Notes under the pieces: generated by a model | The model's input: only the letters and a program-made list of their open reading frames with translations | Databases searched by the model: none | Told to the model about the DNA's origin: nothing | Position numbers and translations under genes: made by a program | Assembly (NCBI RefSeq): GCF_014334115.1 | Contig: NZ_CP060494.1 | Span: 1,952,501 to 2,016,500 of the forward strand | Source of the DNA: Sphingosinithalassobacter sp. CS137 | Lineage (GTDB): Bacteria; Pseudomonadota; Alphaproteobacteria; Sphingomonadales; Sphingomonadaceae | DNA length: 64,000 bases | Direction of reading: 5' to 3' | In this document: positions 27,802 through 35,803 of the stretch, piece after piece | Numbering within the stretch: position 1 is the stretch's first letter | How the letters are laid out: each line of letters begins with the position of its first letter

Positions 27802-29151
27802 CTATTTGAGCAGCACCAGCTCCTCGGCCATGCTCGGGTGCAGCGCGACCGTATTGTCGAAGTCGGCCTTGGTCAGCCCCGCCTTCACCGCGACCGCCGC
27901 CGCCTGCAGGATTTCGGGCGCGTCCGGCCCGATCATGTGCAGCCCGACCACGCGGTCGTTCGTCGCGTCGCACACCATCTTGTAGAGCGCCCGCTCGTGC
28001 CGGTCGGCAAGCACGTCCTTCATCGCGCGAAAGTCGGAGGTATAGATTTTGACCGAGCCGAGCCTGTTCTTCGCCTCGCCCTCGGTCATCCCCACGCCCG
28101 CCATCGGCGGATGGCTGAACACCGCGGCGGGGATGCAGTCGTAATCGACTCGCGTCGGCTTGCCGCCGTAGATCGTGTCGGCGAACGCCTGCCCCTCGCG
28201 GATCGCCACGGGAGTCAGCTGCACGCGGTTGGTCACATCGCCCACCGCATAGATGCTCTCGACCGCCGATCGGTTGTCGGCATCCACTTTCACCGCGCCC
28301 TTGGCGTCGATCTCGACGCCGGCCTCGGCCAGCCCCAGTCCCTCGGTGTTCGGCACGCGCCCGGTGGCGAACAGCACGCAATCGACGACCATGTCCTCGT
28401 GATTGGTCATCGAAACCCTCAGGCAGCCGTCATCCATCTTCTCGATGCCGCGGAATTCGGCATGGAAGCGGAAGTCGATCCCCTTGGTCATGCTGATCTG
28501 GAGCAGCCGATCACGGATCGATTCGTCATAGCCGCGCAGGATCACGTCCGATCGGTTGATCAGAGTCACCTTGGTGCCGAACTGATTGAAGATGCCGGCG
28601 AACTCGTTGGCGATATAGCCGGCGCCCGCGATCAGGATGCGCTTGGGCAGGCGGTCGAGGTGGAACACTTCGTTCGACGTGATGCCATGTTCGTGCCCCG
28701 GGCATGGAGGCACCGAGGGCCGCGCGCCGGTCGCGATCAGGATGCGTTCGGCGCGCACGGTGCGCCCGCTCGCCAGCGTCACTTCGTTCGGGCCCGAGAC
28801 CGCCGCTCGCTCGAGGATCATCTCGACGCCATGACTATCGAGCGTCTGGCTATACGCCTTGTTGAGCCGGTCGACCTCGGAGAGGACATTGTCACGCAGC
28901 GTCGCCCAGTCGAATTCGCACGGTTCGGGCACGTTCCAGCCGAACCGGCGGGCGTCTTTCAGATCCTCGGCGAAATGCGCGCCATAGACGAGCAGCTTCT
29001 TGGGAACGCAGCCGCGGATGACGCAGGTGCCGCCGACGCGATACTCCTCGGCGATCGCCACTTTCGCGCCGTGCGCGGCCGAAACGCGCGCCGCGCGCAC
29101 GCCGCCCGAACCGGCACCGATGACGAAGAGATCATAGTCGTATTCGGCCAT
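27802..29151 (-). CDS. gor: Glutathione-disulfide reductase
   Basis: NADPH-dependent FAD disulfide reductase that keeps glutathione reduced. The 449 residues match the GR family. The redox-active site is GGTCVIRGCVPKKLLVYG near residue 41, with the FAD fold YDLFVIGAGSGGVRAARVSAAHGAKVAI before it. The pyridine nucleotide fold ILIAGAGYIANEFAGIFNQ is near residue 170, and the C-terminal interface has VGLHMIGPDAPEILQ and the catalytic His in VALHPSMAEELV. MAEYDYDLF is taken as start, since the upstream frame extension crosses a repeat-like region. Confidence 0.95.
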   Translation of the reverse strand: MAEYDYDLFVIGAGSGGVRAARVSAAHGAKVAIAEEYRVGGTCVIRGCVPKKLLVYGAHFAEDLKDARRFGWNVPEPCEFDWATLRDNVLSEVDRLNKAYSQTLDSHGVEMILERAAVSGPNEVTLASGRTVRAERILIATGARPSVPPCPGHEHGITSNEVFHLDRLPKRILIAGAGYIANEFAGIFNQFGTKVTLINRSDVILRGYDESIRDRLLQISMTKGIDFRFHAEFRGIEKMDDGCLRVSMTNHEDMVVDCVLFATGRVPNTEGLGLAEAGVEIDAKGAVKVDADNRSAVESIYAVGDVTNRVQLTPVAIREGQAFADTIYGGKPTRVDYDCIPAAVFSHPPMAGVGMTEGEAKNRLGSVKIYTSDFRAMKDVLADRHERALYKMVCDATNDRVVGLHMIGPDAPEILQAAAVAVKAGLTKADFDNTVALHPSMAEELVLLK

Positions 29152-29178
29152 GGAGCCCCCGAAACTGCCGCTCGCCCC

Positions 29179-29244
29179 GAGCCTGTCGAGGGGCGGGCCG
29201 CCAGCGATGTGGCGCTTGCGGAGAAACGGGCTTTCGACAGGCTC
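29179..29244. repeat. Inverted repeat, REP-like (GAGCCTGTCGA arms)
   Basis: GAGCCTGTCGA (29179-29189) and its exact complement TCGACAGGCTC (29234-29244) flank 44 bases in the gap between phnA and gor. The arm sequence belongs to a family of short intergenic repeats that I know to be common in sphingomonad genomes; related degenerate arms occur near 32750-32826. Confidence 0.5.
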
Positions 29245-29305
29245 ACCCGAATGCGTCGTCGATCGGCAGATAGGCGGCTGGCGGCACGATGCCAACCGCG
29301 CGGCG

Positions 29306-29620
29306 CTAGCGCTTGCGCACGAATTCCGCGCGCAGCACCAACCCCTTGATCCCCTCGTACTTGCAATCGATCTCCTGGCTGTCGCCGGTGAGGCGGATCG
29401 ATTTGATCAGCGTCCCGCGCTTCAGCGTCTGTCCGGCGCCCTTGACCGTGAGATCCTTGATGAGCGTCACCTGGTCGCCGTCGGCGAGCAGATTGCCCAC
29501 CGAATCGCGCACCTCGACCTGCTCGGCGGAGTGCGCCCTGGCCGCAGCCTCGGCGGCGGGAATCCACTCCCCGCCCGCCTCGTCATAGACATAGTCCCCG
29601 TCGCTCGCCGCGCCGCTCAT
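29306..29620 (-). CDS. PhnA/YjdM domain protein without the zinc ribbon
   Basis: A 104-residue protein with the PhnA C-terminal domain: VRDSVGNLLADGDQVTLIKDLTVKGAGQTLKRGTLIKSIRLT in outline (about residues 36-77), ending DCKYEGIKGLVLRAEFVRK. Full-length PhnA/YjdM proteins carry an N-terminal zinc ribbon with two Cys pairs. Here the equivalent region (DGDYVYDEAGGEWIPAA) has no cysteines, so the ribbon is lost or never zinc-binding. Despite the name, the family is not established in phosphonate breakdown. It overlaps the pgi stop by four bases and is probably translated after it... in fact it lies downstream-to-upstream such that phnA precedes gor and follows pgi. Confidence 0.85.
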   Translation of the reverse strand: MSGAASDGDYVYDEAGGEWIPAAEAAARAHSAEQVEVRDSVGNLLADGDQVTLIKDLTVKGAGQTLKRGTLIKSIRLTGDSQEIDCKYEGIKGLVLRAEFVRKR

Positions 29621-31113
29621 GCGCCCAGCGCTCGTGCGATCAGGTCGTTGGTCGAAGGATCGAAGTCGAGGTCGCCGGCATCCGCCGCCTTGGCCATTTC
29701 CTTGCCCAGCTCGACTCCGAACTGGTCGAACGGATTGATGCCGGTCAGCACTGCGTTCACGAAGGTGCGATGCTCATAGAAGGCGAGCAGCGCGCCCAGC
29801 GTGCGCGGGTCGAGCCGGTCGAGCAGCAGCGTCGAGGAAGGGCGGTCGCCGGGATAGGCGCGCGCCGCATCGTCGTTCGCGCGCCCAGCCATCAGCGCGG
29901 CTCCTTGCGCGAACATGTTGAGCAGAAGCTGGCGGTGATGCGCCTCGGACAGCACGTCTTCCTGCTCGACCACGCCGAGAAATTCGACCGGCACCAGATG
30001 GGTGCCCTGATGAAGCAGCTGGAACACCGCGTGCTGCGCGTCGGTGCCCACTCCGCCCCAGGTGATCGGCGCGGTCGGCCACTCGACCGGCGCGCCCTCT
30101 GCGGTCACGCGCTTGCCGTTGGATTCCATCTCGAGCTGCTGGAGATAGGAAGGGAGCAGCGCCAGCCGCTCGTCATAGGCGAACACGCCGCGCGTCTCGG
30201 CGCCGCGTAGCTGCGTATAGTAGAGGTCGGCGAAGGCCGCGAGCACCGGCGCGTTGCGCCGCGTCGGAGTAAGCCGGAAATGGCGGTCCATCTCGGCGGC
30301 GCCCTCGAGCAGCTCGGCGAAAGCATCCCAGCCGAGTGCCAGTGCCGCCGGAAAGCCGATCGACGACCACAGCGAATAGCGCCCGCCGACGCTTTCGCTG
30401 AACGGCAGGATGCGCGTCTCGTCGACTCCCCAGGCGACTGCCTTTTCGGGCGAGGCGGTCAGCGCCACCACCTGGCCATAGGGATCGCTGACGCCGCCCT
30501 CGGCCATCCAGGCGATCGCGCTTTCGGCGTTGAGCATCGTCTCGGTGGTGGTGAAGGTCTTCGATGCGATCGCGAGCAGCGTCGCCTTGGGATCGAATTC
30601 GTCCATCGCCGCTTCGAGCGCCATGCCGTCGACGTTGGAAACGATCGCGACGTCGTAGCGCGATGCGTCGCGGCCGAGCGCGTCGACCAGCAGCTCGGGG
30701 CCGAGCGCCGATCCGCCGATGCCGATGTGCAGGATGTGGCGCACCGGCCCCAGCGCCTCGGCCTCGATCGCGTCGATCAGCGCGCGCATCCGCTCGTGCT
30801 GCGCCTTGGCGCGCGCGACGCTTTCGGCGGCGCCTTCATAGCGTTCGGCACTGTGTTCGGCGGCGCGGCCTTCGGTGGCGTTCACCACCTCGCCCGCGAA
30901 CAGCGCGTCACGCTTCGCCGCCAGCCCCATCGCATCGGCCAGCGCGGCGAAGCGCTCGACCGCCTCGCGCGAGAGATGCGTCTTCGACCAGTCGAAATGA
31001 ATCCCCGCCACACCGGCGGTGAACAGCGCCAGCCGTTCGGGGTCGTCGGCGAACAGCGTGGTCAGCGGCACGCGCTCCAGCGCCTTGAGGTCGGTCCAGT
31101 CGGGGCGTGCCAT
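29617..31113 (-). CDS. pgi: Glucose-6-phosphate isomerase
   Basis: Interconverts glucose 6-phosphate and fructose 6-phosphate. The 498 residues include LHIGIGGSALGPELLVDAL near residue 127, the SIS-fold signature, SKTFTTTETMLNAESAI near residue 195, ESVGGRYSLWSSIGFPAAL near residue 235, the PGI signature 1 region, and a C-terminal YEHRTFVNAVLTGINPFDQFGVELGK that holds the signature 2 elements. I chose ATG 31113 because of the AAGGAGA ribosome site six bases upstream; the frame is open 93 bases further upstream without support. The stop overlaps the phnA start (ATGA). Confidence 0.96.
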   Translation of the reverse strand: MARPDWTDLKALERVPLTTLFADDPERLALFTAGVAGIHFDWSKTHLSREAVERFAALADAMGLAAKRDALFAGEVVNATEGRAAEHSAERYEGAAESVARAKAQHERMRALIDAIEAEALGPVRHILHIGIGGSALGPELLVDALGRDASRYDVAIVSNVDGMALEAAMDEFDPKATLLAIASKTFTTTETMLNAESAIAWMAEGGVSDPYGQVVALTASPEKAVAWGVDETRILPFSESVGGRYSLWSSIGFPAALALGWDAFAELLEGAAEMDRHFRLTPTRRNAPVLAAFADLYYTQLRGAETRGVFAYDERLALLPSYLQQLEMESNGKRVTAEGAPVEWPTAPITWGGVGTDAQHAVFQLLHQGTHLVPVEFLGVVEQEDVLSEAHHRQLLLNMFAQGAALMAGRANDDAARAYPGDRPSSTLLLDRLDPRTLGALLAFYEHRTFVNAVLTGINPFDQFGVELGKEMAKAADAGDLDFDPSTNDLIARALGA

Positions 31114-31232
31114 GCGGGTCTCCTTTCGGCTTGCGGATGCAGGCCGAACGCATCCCCTATCGTCCCGTTTCCGGCGCCGCCACTCCCATCGCGCGCTTGA
31201 CGCCATGGCCCCCGCACAGCAGAGCTTGCGCC

Positions 31233-32066
31233 ATGGACGACACCGCCCCCGCCGACGCCCGCGACCCGGCAGCGACCAAGCCGAAGAGCGAATGGCGCGA
31301 TCTCGCCTCGTTCCTGCTCAAGCTCGCGCTGGTCGTCTTCATCGTGCGCAGCTTCATCTTCTCGCCGTTCAGCATTCCCAGCGAATCGATGATGCCGCGG
31401 CTGCTGATCGGCGACTATCTGTTCATCACCAAGTGGAACTACGGCTATTCGCGCCATTCGCTGCCGTGGAGCCTGCCGCTGATCCCCGGCCGCGTCTTCC
31501 CCGACACGCCCGAACGCGGCGACGTCGTTGTCTTCAAGGCGCCGCCGACGGATAATACCGACTGGATCAAGCGCGTTGTCGGCCTGCCGGGCGACACGGT
31601 GCAGATGCGCCAGGGCCAGCTCATCCTCAACGGCCAGCCGGTCCCGCGCGAGCGGATCGCCGATTTCACCATCCCGCTCTCGCCCAACTACGGCCTCGAG
31701 CGCTGCGATCCCGAGTTCCGCGACGTCGACGCGAGCGGCGAGGCGGTGTGCCGCATCCCCCGCTATCGCGAGACGCTGCCCGGCGGCCGCAGCTATGAAG
31801 TGCTCGACATGGGCATGCGCCGGTCGGACAATACCATCGTCTACACCGTGCCCGAAGACCATGTGTTCCTGATGGGCGACAATCGCGACAATTCCGCCGA
31901 CAGCCGCTTCACCCATGCCGAGCGCGGCATCTCGTTCGTTCCGCTCGAAAATCTGCAGGGCAAGGCAGTCGTCACCTTCTGGTCGACCGACGGCAGCGCC
32001 AACTGGTTCCTGCCCTGGACCTGGTTCACCGCGGCGCGGTGGGATCGCATCGCGGAGGGCTTTTGA
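31233..32066 (+). CDS. lepB: Signal peptidase I
   Basis: Cleaves signal peptides of Sec- and Tat-exported proteins at the outer face of the inner membrane. The 277 residues have a cytoplasmic N-terminus, one transmembrane helix at about 26-42, and the catalytic Ser in SIPSESMMP (S52) with the general-base Lys in DWIKRVVGLPGD (K113). The late signature GDNRDNSADSR is near residue 213. It overlaps the RNase III gene (TTGA), the usual alphaproteobacterial lepB-rnc-era order. Confidence 0.97.
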   Translation: MDDTAPADARDPAATKPKSEWRDLASFLLKLALVVFIVRSFIFSPFSIPSESMMPRLLIGDYLFITKWNYGYSRHSLPWSLPLIPGRVFPDTPERGDVVVFKAPPTDNTDWIKRVVGLPGDTVQMRQGQLILNGQPVPRERIADFTIPLSPNYGLERCDPEFRDVDASGEAVCRIPRYRETLPGGRSYEVLDMGMRRSDNTIVYTVPEDHVFLMGDNRDNSADSRFTHAERGISFVPLENLQGKAVVTFWSTDGSANWFLPWTWFTAARWDRIAEGF

Positions 32067-32734
32067 CGCCCGATCTGGGGGGCTGGCTCGCCGGGGTGTT
32101 CGGGGAGCGCCCCCGCGATCTCGGGCCTTTCGAGCGCGCTCTGACGCACGGCAGCCAGGCCGCGGCCAATTACGAACGGCTCGAATTCCTCGGCGATCGC
32201 GTGCTCGGCCTGATCGTTGCCGAATGGCTGTTCGAACGCCATCCCGCCGAGCCCGAAGGCGCCCTGTCGCGCCGCCTCAACACGCTGGTGACCGGCGCGG
32301 TCTGTGCCGATGTCGCCCGCGAGCTCGGCGTCGTCCCGCACCTGCGTCTCGGCAAGCAGGCACGCGACGACGGCGCGGCCGACAGCGACAATGTCCTCGG
32401 CGACGTGATGGAGGCGCTGATCGGCGCCTGGTATCTCGACGCCGGCCTCGATTCCGCCCGCGCCTTCGTCCGCCGCGCCTGGGGCACGCGGATCGACGCG
32501 CAGCTCAAGGCGCCCAAGCATCCCAAGTCGGCGCTCCAGGAATGGGCCGCCGCGCACAATCGCCGTCCGCCCGAATATGAAGTCGTCGATCGCTCGGGCC
32601 CGGGGCATGCGCCGCGTTTCACCGTCCGGGTGTCGATCGGCAAGCTCGCCGAGGCGCGTGCGCAGGGCACCAACAAGCAGGAGGCCGAGACCGCCGCGGC
32701 GGCGGCGCTGCTCGCCGAGCTGGAGGCGAAATAG
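32063..32734 (+). CDS. rnc: Ribonuclease III
   Basis: Double-strand-specific endoribonuclease for rRNA and mRNA processing. The ~223 residues contain the catalytic signature ERLEFLGDRVLGL near residue 36, DNVLGDVMEALIGAWYLD near residue 110 with the Mg-binding Asp/Glu, and a C-terminal dsRNA-binding domain from about residue 155 ending in GTNKQEAETAAAAALLAEL. I place the start at TTG 32063, which overlaps the lepB stop and follows GCGGAGGGC; a GTG at 32039 is the alternative. Confidence 0.95.
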   Translation: MTPDLGGWLAGVFGERPRDLGPFERALTHGSQAAANYERLEFLGDRVLGLIVAEWLFERHPAEPEGALSRRLNTLVTGAVCADVARELGVVPHLRLGKQARDDGAADSDNVLGDVMEALIGAWYLDAGLDSARAFVRRAWGTRIDAQLKAPKHPKSALQEWAAAHNRRPPEYEVVDRSGPGHAPRFTVRVSIGKLAEARAQGTNKQEAETAAAAALLAELEAK

Positions 32735-32746
32735 CCGCCGCACGGC

Positions 32747-32826
32747 GCCCTTCGACAAGCGCGGGGCAACGCGCCTAGAATGGGGCTCGCCCCGTCGTCC
32801 ATCCGTCCGGGCTGAGCCTGTTCCAG
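32747..32826. repeat. REP-like long imperfect hairpin between rnc and era
   Basis: Arm GCCCTTCGACAAGCGCGGGG (from 32747) and arm GGGCTGAGCCTGTTCCAGC (to 32826) are imperfect complements around a small inner stem GGGG-CTCG-CCCC. The arms resemble the sphingomonad intergenic repeat whose consensus is like CCCTTCGACAAGCTCAGGGC. It separates era from rnc by 117 bases in an otherwise overlapping operon. Confidence 0.5.
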
Positions 32827-32851
32827 CCCGCCTCTTGAGTAGCGAACCATC

Positions 32852-33763
32852 GTGCCCGATTCTTCCGTCTCCACTCCACGCTGCGGCCTGATCGCCGTGG
32901 TCGGCGCGCCCAATGCCGGCAAGTCCACTCTCGTCAATGCGCTCGTCGGCCAGAAGGTCGCGATCGTCAGCCCCAAGGCGCAGACCACGCGCACCCGGCT
33001 GATGGGCATCGCAATCGAAGGCGACACCCAGCTGCTGCTGGTCGATACGCCGGGCATCTTCGATCCCGCGCGCCGACTCGATCGGGCGATGGTCGCCGCC
33101 GCCTGGGAAGGCGCCGAGGGCGCCGACGCGATCGCCTTCGTCGTCGACGGCAAGGGCGGCCTCGGCCCCAAGGTTTCGGGCATCGCCGAGCGGCTCGCGC
33201 ATCGCCGCGAACCCAAGCTGCTCATCCTCAACAAGGTCGACATCGCCGACAAGCCGCGCCTGCTCGGCCATGCCGCCCGGCTCAACGAGCTGCTGCCGTT
33301 CGACGAGACCTTCTTCGTCAGCGCCGCGACCGGCGATGGCGTGGCCGAGCTCAAGTCCGCGCTCGCCGCGCGCATGCCCGACGGGCCGTGGCACTTCCCC
33401 GAGGATCAGGTTTCCGACGCGACCGACCGGATGCTCGCCGCCGAAGTGACGCGCGAGCAGCTCTATCTCCAGCTCCATGCCGAGCTGCCCTATGCCAGCG
33501 CGGTCGAGACCGAGAAGTACAGCGAGCGCGCCGACGGCTCGGTCGAGATCCACCAGCAGATCCTGGTCGCGCGCGAAACCCAGCGCGCGATCGTGCTCGG
33601 CAAGGGCGGCAGCCGCATCAAGGAGATCGGCGCCCGCGCCCGCGCCGAGCTCAATCGTCTTCTGGGAGTCCCCGTTCACCTCTATCTTCACGTGAAAGTA
33701 AGCCCGAAGTGGGAAGAGGATCGCTCGCTCTATCGCGAGATCGGATTGGACTGGGTCGAATGA
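32852..33763 (+). CDS. era: GTPase Era
   Basis: Essential GTPase that binds the 3' end of 16S rRNA during 30S maturation. The 303 residues start with GTG. The G domain shows VVGAPNAGKSTLVNALVG (G1, near residue 14), TTRTRLMGIA (G2), LLLVDTPGIFDP (G3) and LILNKVDIAD (G4, near residue 124). The C-terminal KH domain has HQQILVARETQRAIVLGKGGSRIKEIG in outline near residue 240, then VHLYLHVKVSPKWEED. A downstream nitrilase-like gene overlaps its stop (ATGA); recO, often next in this operon, is absent. Confidence 0.97.
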   Translation: MPDSSVSTPRCGLIAVVGAPNAGKSTLVNALVGQKVAIVSPKAQTTRTRLMGIAIEGDTQLLLVDTPGIFDPARRLDRAMVAAAWEGAEGADAIAFVVDGKGGLGPKVSGIAERLAHRREPKLLILNKVDIADKPRLLGHAARLNELLPFDETFFVSAATGDGVAELKSALAARMPDGPWHFPEDQVSDATDRMLAAEVTREQLYLQLHAELPYASAVETEKYSERADGSVEIHQQILVARETQRAIVLGKGGSRIKEIGARARAELNRLLGVPVHLYLHVKVSPKWEEDRSLYREIGLDWVE

Positions 33764-34755
33764 GCCGGAAACTGAACGTCGCGATCGTGCAGGATGTGCC
33801 GATCCCCTTCGCCGTCGAGCCGGGAGTGCGGCACGCCGCGCGGCTGGCCGAGAGGGCGGCGGCGAACGGCGCGCAGCTGATCGCCTTCGCCGAAACCTTC
33901 CTCGGCGGCTATCCGCTCTGGCTCGATCATGCGCCCAAGGCCGCGCTGTGGGACCATCCGGGCACCAAGCAGCTCCACGCGATCCTGCTCGAACAGGCGC
34001 TGCGCGGCCGCGACCCGCGCCTCAAGCCGCTCCAGCGTATCGCCGACCGCACCGGGGCGCTGATCTCGATCGGCGGTCACGAACGCCTCCGCTCGAGCCT
34101 GTTCGACACCCAATATCTCTTTCGGCCCAACGCGCCGCCGATGCTTCACCGCAAGCTGGCGCCCGGTCATGCCGAACGCATGATCTGGGGTTGCGGCGAT
34201 GGATCGACGCTGACGCTGGACGAAGCGAAGTGGGGCAGCGTCGGCCAGCTCATCAGCGGGGAGCATTGGATGCCGCTCGCCCGCGCGGCGATGCACCACA
34301 GCGCCGAATCGGTGCATGTCGCCGCCTGGCCGGCGGTGCAGGATCTCCATCTGATGGCCTCGTGCCACTATGCGTACGAGGGCCGCTGCTTCGTGCTGGC
34401 CGCGGGCGCGGTGCAGGATCGGCAGGATCTGCTCGACGGGCTCGAGATGGTCGGCGGCAACGCCGCGGGCAGGGCGCTGCTCCAGAGCATGCCCCAGGGG
34501 CGGCTTCAGCACGGCGGCAGCGCGATCGTCGCTCCCGACGGCGTCGTGCTCGCCCGGGCCGGCCACGAACCCGAGATGCTGCACCAGTCGATCGATCTGT
34601 CCGAAATCGAGTTCAACCTCGCGACGCTCGACGTCGACGGCCATCACGCCCGCCCCGACATCTTCGAGCTGATCGTCGATCGCCGCGCCAGGCAGGGCCT
34701 TTCCGACAGGCCCGAGGACGAAGGCGACAGCGACTGCGAAACCCAGGCGGCCTAG
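33760..34755 (+). CDS. Nitrilase-superfamily protein with Ser in place of the catalytic Cys
   Basis: The 331 residues fit branch-1 nitrilases (nitrile/cyanide hydrolases) along their whole length. The catalytic Glu is E45 in FAETFLGGYP and the Lys is K132 in HRKLAPGHAERMIWG. At the nucleophile position, where these enzymes have C-G/W-E-N/H, this protein reads QLISGEHWMPLARAAM with S166 (codon AGC; one base from TGC). With Cys replaced by Ser the normal thioimidate chemistry should be lost or very weak, so it may be a pseudoenzyme or have altered chemistry. The frame is intact, with neighbour-like composition, and it overlaps era (ATGA). The acidic C-terminus is unusual. Confidence 0.85.
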   Translation: MSRKLNVAIVQDVPIPFAVEPGVRHAARLAERAAANGAQLIAFAETFLGGYPLWLDHAPKAALWDHPGTKQLHAILLEQALRGRDPRLKPLQRIADRTGALISIGGHERLRSSLFDTQYLFRPNAPPMLHRKLAPGHAERMIWGCGDGSTLTLDEAKWGSVGQLISGEHWMPLARAAMHHSAESVHVAAWPAVQDLHLMASCHYAYEGRCFVLAAGAVQDRQDLLDGLEMVGGNAAGRALLQSMPQGRLQHGGSAIVAPDGVVLARAGHEPEMLHQSIDLSEIEFNLATLDVDGHHARPDIFELIVDRRARQGLSDRPEDEGDSDCETQAA

Positions 34756-34796
34756 ACAGGCTGGTGGAGGGGGCGCCTCACGCGGCGCGTCAATTT

Positions 34797-34877
34797 CCGC
34801 TCGTGTTGCGCGTAGTCGAGACACCATTGGGGCGGAGCGCACTCGGCACGTCCCTCGACCGTGCTCGGGACGAGCGG
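34797..34877. repeat. REP-like imperfect inverted repeat between nitrilase-like and sirtuin genes
   Basis: CCGCTCGTGTTGCGCGTAGT... (from 34797) and ...GTGCTCGGGACGAGCGG (to 34877) form imperfect complementary arms of about 25 bases, sharing CCGCTCGT and GTCGAG blocks. It lies between two convergent stops and may act as a hairpin 3' end. The arm resembles the sphingomonad repeat type TCGTGTCGAGCGAAGTCGAGAC. Confidence 0.5.
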
Positions 34878-35585
34878 TTACTCGCCTCCCAGAACCTCGT
34901 CGACCCATTGCGGCACCAGCACCCCCGCCGGCCCCTGGCGGCTCTCGTCGAACCAATGGCTGCCCTCGCTCGGCTCGAGGTTGAGTTCGAGCGTGCGGAC
35001 GCCGCTCCTCCGCGCCTCCTGCACGAAGCCCGCAGCCGGATAGACTGCGCCCGACGTGCCGATCGAAACGAACAGATCGGCCGCGTCCAGCGCCGCCGCG
35101 ATCGCGTCCATCTGATAGGGAATCTCACCGAAGAAGACGATGTCGGGCCGCAGCATCGCCTCGCCGCAGCCCGTGCAGTCGGTGCCCGGCGGTAGCGCCG
35201 TCTCCCAGCCTTGCCGCGCGCCGCACATCGCGCACAGCGCCGATCGCAGCGCGCCGTGCATATGGATCAGCCGCTTCGCTCCGGCGCGCTCGTGCAGATC
35301 GTCGACATTTTGCGTCACGATCAGCAGCCCGCCGCTCCATTCGGCATCGAGCCGCGCCAGCGCGCTATGCGCCGGGTTGGGCTGCACGCTCGCCAGCTTC
35401 GCGCGCCGCTCGTCGTAGAAACGGTGCACCAGCTCGGGATCGCGGCGCAACGCCTGCGGCGTGCAGACGTCCTCGACACGATGGCCTTCCCACAGTCCGC
35501 CCGGCCCGCGAAAGGTTGCGACGCCGCTCTCCGCAGAGATGCCGGCGCCGGTCAGGATCACGATGTTGCGGATGGGGTCGGCCAT
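34878..35585 (-). CDS. cobB: NAD-dependent protein deacylase, CobB/sirtuin class III
   Basis: Sir2-family protein that removes acyl groups from lysines using NAD. The 235 residues show GAGISAESGVATFRG near residue 11, the FYDERRAK segment whose Tyr-x-x-Arg pair marks desuccinylase/demalonylase-type (SIRT5-like) class III enzymes, TQNVDDLHERAG, the catalytic His in IHMHGAL, and zinc cysteines in CAMC and CTGC. Late GTSGAVYPAAGF is the NAD-binding part. It is monocistronic, converging on the nitrilase-like gene through a repeat. Confidence 0.94.
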   Translation of the reverse strand: MADPIRNIVILTGAGISAESGVATFRGPGGLWEGHRVEDVCTPQALRRDPELVHRFYDERRAKLASVQPNPAHSALARLDAEWSGGLLIVTQNVDDLHERAGAKRLIHMHGALRSALCAMCGARQGWETALPPGTDCTGCGEAMLRPDIVFFGEIPYQMDAIAAALDAADLFVSIGTSGAVYPAAGFVQEARRSGVRTLELNLEPSEGSHWFDESRQGPAGVLVPQWVDEVLGGE

Positions 35586-35803
35586 GCCCGTGTCTTCGAA
35601 CAGCGGTTGCGCCCGCGCAACCCCTGCATTCCCTCTGTCCTACAGCCCCCGGCCTGTGTCATGGAGCGGAGCATGGCACTGTACCACTCGTCGTTGCGAC
35701 CGGCCCCGTCCGATCGCATACGCCTCGCGCGCCTGCGCGCACGGGCCCGCACGCGCGCGTTGAGGTGCGACCTTAGTGTGACCTTCGACGGGAATCCGCG
35801 GCT

